64,000 nucleotides of DNA from Desulfosporosinus sp049943955 (GTDB lineage: Bacteria > Bacillota > Desulfitobacteriia > Desulfitobacteriales > Desulfitobacteriaceae). Numbering within the stretch: position 1 is the first letter of the stretch; each line of letters opens with the position of its first letter. The stretch spans positions 310,001 to 374,000 of the forward strand of contig NZ_JBNFTW010000003.1 in the NCBI RefSeq assembly GCF_049943955.1, read 5' to 3'. Below the pieces are notes generated by a model. The model saw only the letters and a program-made list of their open reading frames with translations, was not told the origin of the DNA and did no database searches. The position numbers were made by a program, and so were the translations under genes. Positions 24,492 to 32,947 of the stretch are shown here, one piece after another.

Positions 24492-24535
24492 GACGCTCTC
24501 GTGCACCAGAGTATTCTGGCGCACTTCAAAGCGTC
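24492..24535 (+). promoter_or_regulatory. strong hairpin directly before the rplC ribosome binding site
   Basis: GACGCT (24492-24497) pairs with AGCGTC (24530-24535), and inside it GTGC-A-CCAGA pairs with TCTGG-C-GCAC around loop GTAT. The hairpin ends 2 nt before AGGAGGT. This position suits feedback control by a ribosomal protein (L3, L4 or another product of the operon), but no match to a named leader is claimed. Confidence 0.6.
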
Positions 24536-24550
24536 TAGGAGGTGGCATTC

Positions 24551-25189
24551 GTGTCAAAAGGAATTCTAGGTAAAAAAATAGGGATGACTCAAGTCTTCAC
24601 AAGTGAGGGTAAAGTTATTCCGGTCACAGTCGTGGAAGCAGGTCCTTGCCCGGTGGTTCAAAAGAAAACGGTTGCCTCAGATGGATATAATGCTATCCAA
24701 TTGGGTTTCTCCGTACTTCGTGAAAGCCTGGCAAACAAGCCTCGCCAAGGGCATTTTCAAAAGGCAAGTTTAAAGCCTATGCGGTATGTCCGGGAATTTA
24801 AAGTTAATGACATCGACAATTATGAAATCGGCCAAGAAGTTAATGTAGATCTTTTTGCAGTCGGCGATAAAGTGGATGTCGTTGGTACCTCAAGAGGTAA
24901 AGGTTTTCAAGGCATGATCAAACGCAATAGTGCCAGTCGCGGACCGATGGCTCATGGATCTAAGTATCATCGCCGTTCAGGTTCCCTTGGCGCGAAGGGT
25001 CCGGCTCGAGTATTTAAAGGACGTGTTTTGCCAGGCCGAATGGGCGGCGAACGTGTAACAGTACAAAACTTGGAGATTATCCGAGTTGACTTAGATAAAA
25101 ATTTGATCTTGATCAAAGGGGCTGTCCCGGGAGCGAAAAAATCATTGCTCATTCTGAAGCCTTCTGTCAAGGCGAACAAGGCGAAGTAG
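24551..25189 (+). CDS. rplC: 50S ribosomal protein L3
   Basis: Early assembly protein with a long loop reaching the peptidyl transferase centre (GKGFQGMIKRNSASRGPMAHGS region). The start GTG 24551 gives MSKGILGKKIGMTQVF and sits 6 nt after AGGAGGT; the upstream in-frame GTG 24542 overlaps that site. Length is 212 aa. First gene of the run rplC-rplD-rplW-rplB. Confidence 0.96.
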   Translation: MSKGILGKKIGMTQVFTSEGKVIPVTVVEAGPCPVVQKKTVASDGYNAIQLGFSVLRESLANKPRQGHFQKASLKPMRYVREFKVNDIDNYEIGQEVNVDLFAVGDKVDVVGTSRGKGFQGMIKRNSASRGPMAHGSKYHRRSGSLGAKGPARVFKGRVLPGRMGGERVTVQNLEIIRVDLDKNLILIKGAVPGAKKSLLILKPSVKANKAK

Positions 25190-25212
25190 CACTGAGAAAG
25201 GAGGAATAAGCA

Positions 25213-25836
25213 ATGCCTAAAGTTCAAGTAGTAAATATGCAAGGCGCACCCGTTGGTGAAATTGAACTTAGTGATAATGTCTTTGGAATAGTACCAAATG
25301 TTCATGTTCTTCATTCGGCTGTAGTTTCCCAATTAGCTTCTCTTCGGCAGGGAACACAATCTGCTCTGCTGCGTGGTGAAGTACGCGGAGGCGGACGTAA
25401 ACCTTGGCGTCAAAAGGGAACTGGCCGTGCGCGTTCTGGAAGCTCACGCTCCCCGGTTTGGAGAGGCGGCGGTGTTATATTCGCGCCGAAACCACGGAAA
25501 TATGGATTTAAATTACCGAAGAAAGTTCGTCGTTTGGCTTTGCATTCGGCACTCTCTTCGAAGGTTATAGAGCAACAGCTCATTGTTTTGGATGATCTGA
25601 ACCTCGCAGAGGTTAAGACTCGTGAAATCGTCAAGCTCCTTAAGGCTCTTCAAGTTAACAAGAAGGCCATGATTGTCACGGATGAGGCTGACGATGCAGT
25701 ATTTCGTTCGGCTCGCAACATAGAGGGTGTAATCTCAATGGATGTTGCCGGAATGAATGTTGTAGACTTGCTCAATCATGATGTCCTAGTGATGACTAAG
25801 GCTGCTGTATCAAAAACAGAGGAGGTGTTTGCGTAA
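25213..25836 (+). CDS. rplD: 50S ribosomal protein L4
   Basis: Lines the exit tunnel with its basic loop (GGGRKPWRQKGTGRARSGS, about residues 58-76), where macrolide resistance changes occur in other species; the sequence is wild-type-like. Length is 207 aa. Its stop overlaps the rplW ATG by one base (TAATG), so translation is coupled. Confidence 0.97.
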   Translation: MPKVQVVNMQGAPVGEIELSDNVFGIVPNVHVLHSAVVSQLASLRQGTQSALLRGEVRGGGRKPWRQKGTGRARSGSSRSPVWRGGGVIFAPKPRKYGFKLPKKVRRLALHSALSSKVIEQQLIVLDDLNLAEVKTREIVKLLKALQVNKKAMIVTDEADDAVFRSARNIEGVISMDVAGMNVVDLLNHDVLVMTKAAVSKTEEVFA

Positions 25837-26123
25837 TGCGCGACGCACGTGAGGTCCTCAAAAACCCGGTTATTTCTGAAAAATCCGTTGGTCTTGTTGA
25901 GGAAAACAAATACTCCTTCTGGGTAAATCCGGCTGCCAACAAAATCGAAATTAAAGCTGCAGTGGAAAAAATGTTCAAGGTTTCAGTGGTTGAAATTCGC
26001 ACGATCAATGTTCGTGGAAAAATGAAACGGGTAGGCAAGTATGCCGGAAAGACCCCGAACCGAAAAAAAGCGATTGCTACGCTTAAAGCTGGAGATAGAA
26101 TTGAAAACTTCGCAGGCCTGTAA
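25836..26123 (+). CDS. rplW: 50S ribosomal protein L23
   Basis: Sits at the tunnel exit and docks trigger factor and SRP. Typical start MRDAREVLKNPVISEKSV and the tip segment TINVRGKMKRVGKYAGKTPNRKKA; 95 aa. It begins on the last base of the rplD stop codon and is preceded by GAGGAGGTG inside rplD. Confidence 0.97.
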   Translation: MRDAREVLKNPVISEKSVGLVEENKYSFWVNPAANKIEIKAAVEKMFKVSVVEIRTINVRGKMKRVGKYAGKTPNRKKAIATLKAGDRIENFAGL

Positions 26124-26153
26124 GCAGCTTAAAGCAAAGGAGGAAAGAAACCT

Positions 26154-26981
26154 ATGGCACTGAAGTCATTTAAACCAACGTCAGCCAGTCGACGTCAAAT
26201 GACTGTTTCGACGTTTGAGGAAATCACTAGAACTGAGCCGGAACGTTCCTTGTTAAAGCCGTTGCGCAAGAAAGCCGGTCGTAATAGCGAAGGTCATCTA
26301 AGCGTACGCCATAAAGGCGGCGGACATAAGAGAATGTATCGCGAAATTGATTTTAAGCGGAATAAAGATGGTATTCCGGCTCGGGTGGCCAGTATTGAAT
26401 ATGATCCTAACCGATCTGCTAATATTGCACTGCTCAATTACAAAGATGGATTTAAAGCTTATATCCTTGCCCCCAATGGATTGGAAATCGATCAAATGAT
26501 CGTATCCGGACCGGAGGCGGATATCAAAGTGGGAAATGCACTGCCTCTGCAAAATATACCGGTTGGTACTTTATTGCATAACATTGAGATGAAACCCGGC
26601 AAAGGAGCCCAAATAGTTCGAACAGCTGGAGCTTCGGCTCAATTAATGGCTAAAGAGGGCGCTTATGCCACATTACGTCTCCCTTCCGGCGAAATGCGCA
26701 TGATTCGGCTCGAATGCCGCGCTACCATTGGACAGGTCGGGAATTTAGACCATGAAAACATTAACATTGGTAAGGCTGGACGTTCGCGCTGGCTGGGAAT
26801 ACGCCCGACGGTCCGTGGTTCTGTTATGAACCCTTGCGATCACCCTCACGGCGGTGGTGAAGGTCGTAACTCGATCGGTCGTAACCCTGTTACACCTTGG
26901 GGAAAACCAGCTCTTGGTGCAAAGACTCGGAAGAAAAAGAATTTGTCGAATCGCTTTATTGTGAAACGGCGCAGTAAGTAG
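26154..26981 (+). CDS. rplB: 50S ribosomal protein L2
   Basis: Largest core 50S protein, required for subunit association and near the peptidyl transferase centre. The signature NPCDHPHGGGEG with the conserved His is near residue 230. The N-terminal basic extension and C-terminal KTRKKKNLSNRFIVKRR are complete; 275 aa. AAAGGAGG precedes the ATG. Confidence 0.98.
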   Translation: MALKSFKPTSASRRQMTVSTFEEITRTEPERSLLKPLRKKAGRNSEGHLSVRHKGGGHKRMYREIDFKRNKDGIPARVASIEYDPNRSANIALLNYKDGFKAYILAPNGLEIDQMIVSGPEADIKVGNALPLQNIPVGTLLHNIEMKPGKGAQIVRTAGASAQLMAKEGAYATLRLPSGEMRMIRLECRATIGQVGNLDHENINIGKAGRSRWLGIRPTVRGSVMNPCDHPHGGGEGRNSIGRNPVTPWGKPALGAKTRKKKNLSNRFIVKRRSK

Positions 26982-26999
26982 TCGAAAGGAGGCCCATGA

Positions 27000-27281
27000 A
27001 TGAGCAGATCTGTAAAAAAAGGACCTTTCGTCGAAGCTCGTCTCCTCGCACGTGTTGACGCGATGAACGAATCCGGTGACAAGCGCGTTGTCAAGACATG
27101 GTCCAGACGCTCAACAATTTTCCCGCAAATGATTGGTTTTACTATTGCAGTTCATGATGGACGGAAACATGTCCCTATCTATATTACCGAAGATATGGTA
27201 GGGCATAAACTTGGCGAGTTCGCGCCGACTCGCACCTATAAGGGCCATGCTGGCAGTGAAAAGTCCAGCGGTCTACGATAA
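27000..27281 (+). CDS. rpsS: 30S ribosomal protein S19
   Basis: 30S head protein that contacts the A-site finger and S13. Family landmarks MSRSVKKGPFVE at the start and HNGR-type HDGRKHVPIYITEDMVGHKLGEFAPTR; 93 aa. The ATG at 27000 follows AAAGGAGGCCC. Confidence 0.97.
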   Translation: MSRSVKKGPFVEARLLARVDAMNESGDKRVVKTWSRRSTIFPQMIGFTIAVHDGRKHVPIYITEDMVGHKLGEFAPTRTYKGHAGSEKSSGLR

Positions 27282-27303
27282 TTCGAGAGGAGGCTAAAGA
27301 CAC

Positions 27304-27645
27304 ATGCAAGCAAAAGCAGTGGCAAAATACGTACGTATCTCTCCTCGTAAGGTGCGCCAAGTTGTAAATTTGATCCGCGGCAAAAAGGTTAGTGATGCGT
27401 TCGCCATTCTACAATTTACTGCTAAGGGATCAAGTGCTGATGTTACAAAGGTGCTCAAATCAGCAGTTGCAAATGCAGAGCATAATTATGACATGGATAC
27501 GGATGAACTTATCATCACTCAAATTTGTGTGGATGAAGGACCAACTTTAAAACGCATTAAGCCAAGAGCTATGGGACGTGCTGATCAAATCCGGAAACGG
27601 ACCAGTCACATTACCGTGGTTGTCGGCGAGAAGAAGGAGGACTAA
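27304..27645 (+). CDS. rplV: 50S ribosomal protein L22
   Basis: Spans all domains of 23S rRNA, with a beta-hairpin (RIKPRAMGRADQIRKRTSHITV) that lines the tunnel constriction. Complete at 113 aa. Starts 22 bp after rpsS behind GAGAGGAGG; rpsC begins 4 bp after its stop. Confidence 0.97.
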   Translation: MQAKAVAKYVRISPRKVRQVVNLIRGKKVSDAFAILQFTAKGSSADVTKVLKSAVANAEHNYDMDTDELIITQICVDEGPTLKRIKPRAMGRADQIRKRTSHITVVVGEKKED

Positions 27646-27649
27646 AGCT

Positions 27650-28312
27650 GTGGGTCAAAAGGTTAATCCCAAAGGCCTCCGCATCGGGATAATCCGTGAT
27701 TGGGAAAGCCGATGGTATGCAGATAAAAACTACGTAGAACTTCTTCACGAAGATCTAAAAATTCGTGAATTCGTTAAAAACAAGCTTAAACAAGCTGGTT
27801 GTCCCAAAGTTGAGATTGAACGTGCGGCTAGCCGTATCAAGATATCAGTTTATGCTGCTAAACCAGGGATTGTTATCGGTCGCGGTGGTGCAGAAGTTGA
27901 AAATTTGCGAAAGCAGCTCGAAGCCATGACTGGCAAGCAAGTTGCTGTTAACATTGTTGAAGTTAAAAAGCCTGAGTTGGATGCGCAATTAGTTGCCGAA
28001 AATATAGCCCAACAACTGGAAAAGCGTGTATCCTTCCGTCGTGCCATGAAACAAACGGTTGGCAGGACCATGCGTCAAGGTTCATTGGGAATTAAAATTC
28101 AATGCAGCGGTCGTCTGGCTGGAGCCGAAATCGCCCGAACAGAATGGTATCATGAAGGTAAAGTGCCCCTTCACACCTTGCGTGCTGATATTGACTACGG
28201 ATTTGCCGAAGCTAATACCACGTACGGTAAAATTGGTATCAAAGTTTGGATTTATAAAGGTGAGGTTCTTCCAGCGAAGAAGGTCGTCGCTCAGGTGGAA
28301 GGAGGAAACTAA
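27650..28312 (+). CDS. rpsC: 30S ribosomal protein S3
   Basis: Lies at the mRNA entry tunnel and contributes to mRNA unwinding. An N-terminal KH domain with GIVIGRGGAEVENLRKQL is followed by the C-terminal domain ending KVWIYKGEVLP. The true start is GTG 27650 (MGQKVNPKGLRIG), 9 nt after AAGGAGG inside the rplV end; the open frame extends further upstream over rplV. Length is 220 aa. Confidence 0.96.
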   Translation: MGQKVNPKGLRIGIIRDWESRWYADKNYVELLHEDLKIREFVKNKLKQAGCPKVEIERAASRIKISVYAAKPGIVIGRGGAEVENLRKQLEAMTGKQVAVNIVEVKKPELDAQLVAENIAQQLEKRVSFRRAMKQTVGRTMRQGSLGIKIQCSGRLAGAEIARTEWYHEGKVPLHTLRADIDYGFAEANTTYGKIGIKVWIYKGEVLPAKKVVAQVEGGN

Positions 28313-28750
28313 ATGTTAGTCCCAACCAGAGTGAAACATAGAAAACAGCATCGTGGTCGGCTGACTGGTAAAGCAACTCGCGGTACCACGATTACCTTTG
28401 GTCAATACGGTCTTGTAGCCCTGGAAAGCGGCTGGATTACCAATCGTCAGATTGAAGCTGCACGTATTGCTATGACTCGATATATTAAACGGGGCGGTCA
28501 AGTATGGATAAAGATTTTCCCGGATAAGCCAATTACGGCTAAACCTGCTGAAACTCGTATGGGTAGTGGTAAAGGTTCCCCGGAATATTGGGTAGCCGTT
28601 GTCAAACCAGGTCGTGTCATGTTTGAACTCGACGGTGTTGCTGAGGACGTCGCTCGTGAGGCTCTTCGTTTAGCAATGCATAAACTCCCGATCAAATGTA
28701 AGATCGCTTCCCGTGCAGATTTACTAGGAGGTGACGCAAATGAAAACTAA
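28313..28750 (+). CDS. rplP: 50S ribosomal protein L16
   Basis: Organises the A-site tRNA region of the 50S subunit. The basic N-terminal MLVPTRVKHRKQHRGR and the conserved TFGQYGLVALE are present; 145 aa. It starts immediately after the rpsC stop behind GGAAGGAGG, and its last 11 nt overlap rpmC. Confidence 0.97.
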   Translation: MLVPTRVKHRKQHRGRLTGKATRGTTITFGQYGLVALESGWITNRQIEAARIAMTRYIKRGGQVWIKIFPDKPITAKPAETRMGSGKGSPEYWVAVVKPGRVMFELDGVAEDVAREALRLAMHKLPIKCKIASRADLLGGDANEN

Positions 28751-28943
28751 GGATTACCGTGATCTGACAGATGATGAAGTCGTTAAGCAGATTGACGATT
28801 ACAAAACCGAACTGTTTAATTTGCGTTTCCAATTGGCAACGGGACAACTTGATAACCCGATGCGAATCCGTGAAATCCGCAAAGGAATTGCTCGTGGCAA
28901 GACGATTTTGCGCGAACGTGAATTAAAGATTGAACGTTCTTAA
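28740..28943 (+). CDS. rpmC: 50S ribosomal protein L29
   Basis: Small tunnel-exit protein next to L23, docking site for nascent-chain factors. 67 aa in two helices (LTDDEVVKQIDDYKTELFNLRFQLATGQLDNP). ATG 28740 sits behind AGGAGGTGA; the overlap with rplP (ATGAAAACTAA) suggests coupled translation. Confidence 0.96.
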   Translation: MKTKDYRDLTDDEVVKQIDDYKTELFNLRFQLATGQLDNPMRIREIRKGIARGKTILRERELKIERS

Positions 28944-28966
28944 GTTGAGAAAGGAGGCTTTTTAGC

Positions 28967-29227
28967 GTGGAAAGAGCCCAGCGTAAAGTTCGGATCGGCA
29001 AAGTAGTCAGCGATAAAATGGATAAAACCATTGTTGTCTCTGTAGAAATTACTGAAAGCCACCCTCTATATAAAAAGACATTTACTCGCACGAAGAAATT
29101 TAAAGCTCATGACGAGAATAATGAAGCTCATATCGGCGATACTGTTACAATCATGGAAACTCGCCGTTTAAGCAAGGATAAATGCTGGCGCATGGTTAAA
29201 GTTCTGGAAAGGGCTATTGCGCTCTAA
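28967..29227 (+). CDS. rpsQ: 30S ribosomal protein S17
   Basis: Primary 16S rRNA-binding OB-fold protein. Landmarks GKVVSDKMDKTIVVSVE and the C-terminal signature GDTVTIMETRRLSKDKCWR; 86 aa from GTG 28967, with AAAGGAGG upstream. Confidence 0.97.
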   Translation: MERAQRKVRIGKVVSDKMDKTIVVSVEITESHPLYKKTFTRTKKFKAHDENNEAHIGDTVTIMETRRLSKDKCWRMVKVLERAIAL

Positions 29228-29263
29228 TTTACTGATATTTAGTTCGGAAGGGGGTCAAAGGGA

Positions 29264-29629
29264 ATGATCCAGGTACAAACTAGGCTTCGGGTTGGAGACA
29301 ACTCTGGTGCAAAAGAATTGATGTGTATTCGGGTGCTCGGGGGCTCAATGCGTCGGTATGCATCAATTGGAGATATTATCGTAGCTTCTGTTAAAGAGGC
29401 AACGCCAGGGGGCGTTGTTAAAAAGGGTGACGTTGTTAAGGCAGTTGTTGTCCGCACCAAGAAAGAAATTCGACGTACAGACGGTTCATATATCCGTTTC
29501 AGCGAGAATGCTGCCGTCATTATCAGAGATGACAAGAGTCCTCGTGGAACACGTATTTTTGGACCTGTTGCACGTGAACTGCGTGATAATTATATGAAAA
29601 TTATTTCCCTGGCACCGGAAGTTATCTAA
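29264..29629 (+). CDS. rplN: 50S ribosomal protein L14
   Basis: Interface protein forming bridge B8 and the binding site of RsfS-type silencing factors. MIQVQTRLRVGDNSGAKEL at the start and SPRGTRIFGPVARELR near the end; 121 aa. CGGAAGGGGG precedes the ATG. Confidence 0.97.
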   Translation: MIQVQTRLRVGDNSGAKELMCIRVLGGSMRRYASIGDIIVASVKEATPGGVVKKGDVVKAVVVRTKKEIRRTDGSYIRFSENAAVIIRDDKSPRGTRIFGPVARELRDNYMKIISLAPEVI

Positions 29630-29657
29630 GACCCCATGATAGATGGAGGTGAAGAAA

Positions 29658-30011
29658 GTGACTGCTACTAAGCATAAAGTACAACCTAATAAACTACACG
29701 TTAAAAAAGGCGATTATGTCATGGTCATCAGCGGTAAAGATGCCGGTAAAAAAGGTAATGTAATCGAAGTATTCCCGAAAAAGGGCCGCGTTGTCGTAGA
29801 AAAGGCTAATATTGTTAAACGTCACACAAAACCCTCTCAAGCAATGCCTCAAGGCGGTATTATTTCCAAGGAAGCTCCGATGGCCAGTTCTAACGTTATG
29901 CTATATTGCCAAGAGTGTAATTCCGTGACTCGTGTAAGCTTCAAGTTAACGGATAACGGAAAAGTTCGCGTCTGCAAACATTGCGGAGTGAATCTACCCG
30001 ATAAACACTAA
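29658..30011 (+). CDS. rplX: 50S ribosomal protein L24 with C-terminal four-cysteine motif
   Basis: Assembly initiator near the tunnel exit. The KOW motif GDYVMVISGKDAGKKGNVIEVFPKKGR lies near residues 19-45. The C-terminal part carries CxxC (YCQECN) and CxxC (VCKHCG), a probable zinc ribbon. The start is GTG 29658, 5 nt after GGAGGTGA; the upstream ATG 29643 overlaps that site. Length is 117 aa. Confidence 0.94.
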   Translation: MTATKHKVQPNKLHVKKGDYVMVISGKDAGKKGNVIEVFPKKGRVVVEKANIVKRHTKPSQAMPQGGIISKEAPMASSNVMLYCQECNSVTRVSFKLTDNGKVRVCKHCGVNLPDKH

Positions 30012-30031
30012 TCGCGAAAGGAGGGACCCCA

Positions 30032-30571
30032 GTGGCTCGTCTAAGAGACAGATACATTAGTGAAATAGCTCCTGCGCTGCAGCAGAAGTTTGCTTATAAA
30101 AATGTTATGCAAATCCCTAAACTTGAAAAGATTGTGGTCAACATGGGTGTGGGAGAAGCTGTTCAAAACTCCAAAGCGATTGATTCTGCTGTAGGAGATC
30201 TTATGATTATCACAGGGCAAAAACCCATTGTGACCAGAGCTAAAAAATCAATTGCAGCTTTTAAACTTCGTGAAGGTATGCCCATCGGATGCAAGGTAAC
30301 TCTTCGCGGTGAAAGAATGTATGAATTTATGGATCGCCTCTTAAGTGTGGCATTACCCCGCGTTCGTGATTTCCACGGAATCTCAGGTAAGGCATTTGAC
30401 GGACGTGGAAACTACACTTTAGGGATCAAGGAGCAATTGATTTTCCCAGAAATTGAGTATGACAAGATCGATAAGCTCCGCGGCATGGATGTAGTTTTCG
30501 TAACGACGGCAAAGACCGATGAAGAAGCGCGTGAGTTGCTTCGCGGATTCGGAATGCCGTATCGTGATTAA
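30032..30571 (+). CDS. rplE: 50S ribosomal protein L5
   Basis: Central protuberance protein that binds 5S rRNA and contacts P-site tRNA. PKLEKIVVNMGVGEA near the start and the RDFHGIS segment are typical; 179 aa from GTG 30032 behind GAAAGGAGGG. Confidence 0.97.
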   Translation: MARLRDRYISEIAPALQQKFAYKNVMQIPKLEKIVVNMGVGEAVQNSKAIDSAVGDLMIITGQKPIVTRAKKSIAAFKLREGMPIGCKVTLRGERMYEFMDRLLSVALPRVRDFHGISGKAFDGRGNYTLGIKEQLIFPEIEYDKIDKLRGMDVVFVTTAKTDEEARELLRGFGMPYRD

Positions 30572-30591
30572 AGAAAGGGAGGTTCAAGAGC

Positions 30592-30777
30592 GTGGCTAAA
30601 ACATCGATGGTTGTCCGCCAAAATCGCGGGCAAAAGTTCGCCGTACGTTCGCATAACCGTTGTAAGCTTTGTGGACGTCCCCATGCTTATATTCGGAAGT
30701 TTGGTATATGCCGGGTTTGCTTCCGGGAGTTGGCTCACAAAGGTGAACTTCCTGGGGTCACGAAGGCCAGTTGGTAA
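30592..30777 (+). CDS. rpsZ: 30S ribosomal protein S14, type Z
   Basis: Short 61-aa zinc-binding form of S14 in the 30S head. The ribbon is Cys24-x2-Cys27 ... Cys40-x2-Cys43 (CKLCGRPHAYIRKFGICRVC). It starts at GTG 30592 behind AAAGGGAGG. Like L33, L36, S4 and L24 here, it is a cysteine-bearing version. Confidence 0.97.
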   Translation: MAKTSMVVRQNRGQKFAVRSHNRCKLCGRPHAYIRKFGICRVCFRELAHKGELPGVTKASW

Positions 30778-30806
30778 AACTATTGTAAGGAAGGGGGACG
30801 ACTGAA

Positions 30807-31205
30807 GTGTCAATGTCAGATCCGATTGCAGATTTTCTAACACGTATCCGCAACGCTGGGATGGTTTATCACGACAAGGTTGAGGTACCATCATCACGGA
30901 TTAAACGGGAGCTTGCGGAGTTGCTTAAAGCCGAAGGCTATATTAAAGACGTAGAGTATATTGCGGACGACAAACAAGGTGTTATCCGGATGTATTTGAA
31001 ATATGGTCCCAATCGTGAACGCGTTATTACTGGGCTTAAGCGAATAAGCCGTCCAGGATTGCGTGTCTATGCGAAAAAGGATGAAATTCCCAAAGTCCTC
31101 GGAGGCCTCGGAGTTGCCATTATCTCAACTTCAAAGGGGATTATGACGGATAGGAAAGCCCGTAAAGAGGGCCTTGGAGGAGAAGTAATCTCCTATATTT
31201 GGTAA
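30807..31205 (+). CDS. rpsH: 30S ribosomal protein S8
   Basis: Central-domain 16S binder and the usual feedback repressor of the spc operon. SMSDPIADFLTRIRNA at the start and the C-terminal GLGGEVISYIW are typical; 132 aa. The start GTG 30807 follows AAGGGGG; ATG 30813 is an alternative. Confidence 0.97.
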   Translation: MSMSDPIADFLTRIRNAGMVYHDKVEVPSSRIKRELAELLKAEGYIKDVEYIADDKQGVIRMYLKYGPNRERVITGLKRISRPGLRVYAKKDEIPKVLGGLGVAIISTSKGIMTDRKARKEGLGGEVISYIW

Positions 31206-31229
31206 TTATCACAATGGGAGGTGCAGTGA

Positions 31230-31787
31230 ATGTCCAGAATTGGTAAGCGTCCCATTGGAATCCCCAATGGTGTCGACATCAAAATAGAGGATAACTTGGT
31301 CACTGTAAAGGGTCCTAAAGGTACCCTGAGCAGACAAATTCATTCATTAATGACGGTCACAGTAGAAAATTCACAGGTCACTGTCACTCGAGCCGATGAT
31401 GAACCTTTGAGCCGATCCTTACATGGGTTGTCTCGCACTTTGATTGCCAATATGGTAGAAGGTGTGACAAACGGGTTCACAAAAGGACTTGATATGGTTG
31501 GTGTTGGCTACCGTGCAGCTAAGCAAGGTAACAAGCTTGTTTTAACGGTTGGTAAATCCCACCCTGTGGAATTAGTGCCTTTTGAAGGTATTGATTTCGA
31601 AGTTCCAGCTCCCAATAAGATCCTAATTAAAGGAATGGATAAGGAGCTTGTCGGAGCTTTTGCGGCTGTTGTCCGCTCAGAACGACTGCCTGAGCCTTAT
31701 AAAGGCAAAGGAATTAAGTATGAAACTGAAGTTGTACGTCGTAAAGTTGGTAAGACCGGCGGTAAAAAGGGCGGCGCTAAGAAATAA
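31230..31787 (+). CDS. rplF: 50S ribosomal protein L6
   Basis: Two-lobed protein near the sarcin-ricin loop and GTPase centre. MSRIGKRPIGIPNGVDI begins it and PEPYKGKGIKYETEVVRRKVGK is the C-terminal signature. 185 aa, with a lysine/glycine-rich end. GGGAGGTG precedes the ATG. Confidence 0.97.
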   Translation: MSRIGKRPIGIPNGVDIKIEDNLVTVKGPKGTLSRQIHSLMTVTVENSQVTVTRADDEPLSRSLHGLSRTLIANMVEGVTNGFTKGLDMVGVGYRAAKQGNKLVLTVGKSHPVELVPFEGIDFEVPAPNKILIKGMDKELVGAFAAVVRSERLPEPYKGKGIKYETEVVRRKVGKTGGKKGGAKK

Positions 31788-31840
31788 TCCAAAATAGCAA
31801 GGGCCAAATCTCTTGCAGTTCTGAAAGGAGTGTGTACCCT

Positions 31841-32209
31841 TTGATTAAGCGCATTGATCGAAAGGCTCTTCGCATTAAAAAGCATAAGAGTATCCGCAAA
31901 GCAATAACCGGCGTCGCAGATCGTCCGCGTTTGGCAGTATTTCGAAGCTTGAATCATATCTACGCTCAAGTGATCAATGATGAGCTTGGTGTGACACTGG
32001 CAGCTGCTTCTTCCCTTGATCCGGAATTTAAAGCAGCAAACCTGTCCGGTGGAAATACTTCTGGGGCTCAAAAAGTCGGCGAAATGATCGCAAAGAAAGC
32101 TCTTGAAAAAGGGATTACGCAGGTTGTTTTCGATCGTGGAGGCAATCTCTATCATGGCCGAATCTCTGCATTAGCAGAATCAGCACGTGAAGCTGGACTC
32201 AGCTTTTAA
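31841..32209 (+). CDS. rplR: 50S ribosomal protein L18
   Basis: 5S rRNA-binding protein of the central protuberance. RPRLAVFRSLNHIYAQVIND and FDRGGNLYHGRISALAESAREAGL are family hallmarks. I prefer TTG 31841 (122 aa) because AAGGAG is 10 nt upstream; the in-frame GTG 31832 is only 1 nt from it. Confidence 0.95.
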   Translation: MIKRIDRKALRIKKHKSIRKAITGVADRPRLAVFRSLNHIYAQVINDELGVTLAAASSLDPEFKAANLSGGNTSGAQKVGEMIAKKALEKGITQVVFDRGGNLYHGRISALAESAREAGLSF

Positions 32210-32236
32210 GCTAGGGTAAAGGAGGGAAAAATCAAA

Positions 32237-32737
32237 TTGGCGAAATTCGAAGCAAACAAGTCGGAGTTGAATGAGAGGGTCGTTCATATAGCCCGTGTTG
32301 CTAAAGTTGTAAAGGGCGGACGCCGCTTTAGTTTCAGTGCCCTCGTTGTTGTTGGTGATGGTCATGGACGTGTAGGAGCAGGATTAGGCAAAGCTGGTGA
32401 AGTTCCTGAGGCTATCCGCAAGGGAGTCGAAGATGCGAAGAAGAACCTTCTTTCTATTCCTATGCATGGTACGACCATTACTCATCCTATTGTAGGAATA
32501 TTCGGCGCAGGACAAGTTTTGTTAAAGCCAGCTTCCAAAGGAACTGGTGTTATTGCAGGAGGCGCAGTTCGTGCGGTTCTTGAAGCTGCAGGCGTGCATG
32601 ATATCTTAGCAAAGTCTTTGGGTTCGGCAAACGCGCATAATATGGTCAATGCGACAATGGCTGCGTTAAAATCTCTTAAGCGTCCAGATGAGATTGCCAA
32701 ACTCCGAGGTAAAAACGTAGAAGAAATTCTAGGTTAA
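32237..32737 (+). CDS. rpsE: 30S ribosomal protein S5
   Basis: Decoding fidelity (ram) protein near the mRNA entry. The N-terminal double-stranded RNA-binding-like domain includes VVKGGRRFSFSALVVVGDGHGRVGAG, and the C-terminal domain contains GTGVIAGGAVRAVLEAAGV; 166 aa from TTG 32237, with AAAGGAGGG upstream. The spectinomycin loop is unchanged in type. Confidence 0.97.
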   Translation: MAKFEANKSELNERVVHIARVAKVVKGGRRFSFSALVVVGDGHGRVGAGLGKAGEVPEAIRKGVEDAKKNLLSIPMHGTTITHPIVGIFGAGQVLLKPASKGTGVIAGGAVRAVLEAAGVHDILAKSLGSANAHNMVNATMAALKSLKRPDEIAKLRGKNVEEILG

Positions 32738-32749
32738 GGAGGGTTGGTC

Positions 32750-32929
32750 ATGAAAATTAAAGTGACGCTGACGAAGAGTCCGATTGGTTATTCAAAGGCG
32801 CAGCATAAAGTTTTGCAAGCACTTGGACTGGGAAAAGTTGGCTCAAGTGCTGTTCATGAAGACTCCCCAGGCATTTTAGGGATGATTCATAAATGTATGC
32901 ATTTAGTAACAGTCGAACAAGTTCAATAG
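32750..32929 (+). CDS. rpmD: 50S ribosomal protein L30
   Basis: Small 59-aa 50S protein (KIKVTLTKSPIGYSKAQHKV...). ATG 32750 is 7 nt after AAGGAGG, whose first base comes from the rpsE stop. An upstream in-frame TTG 32744 would lie on the ribosome binding site. Confidence 0.95.
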   Translation: MKIKVTLTKSPIGYSKAQHKVLQALGLGKVGSSAVHEDSPGILGMIHKCMHLVTVEQVQ

Positions 32930-32947
32930 AAGGAGGTGTGGGCGAGT

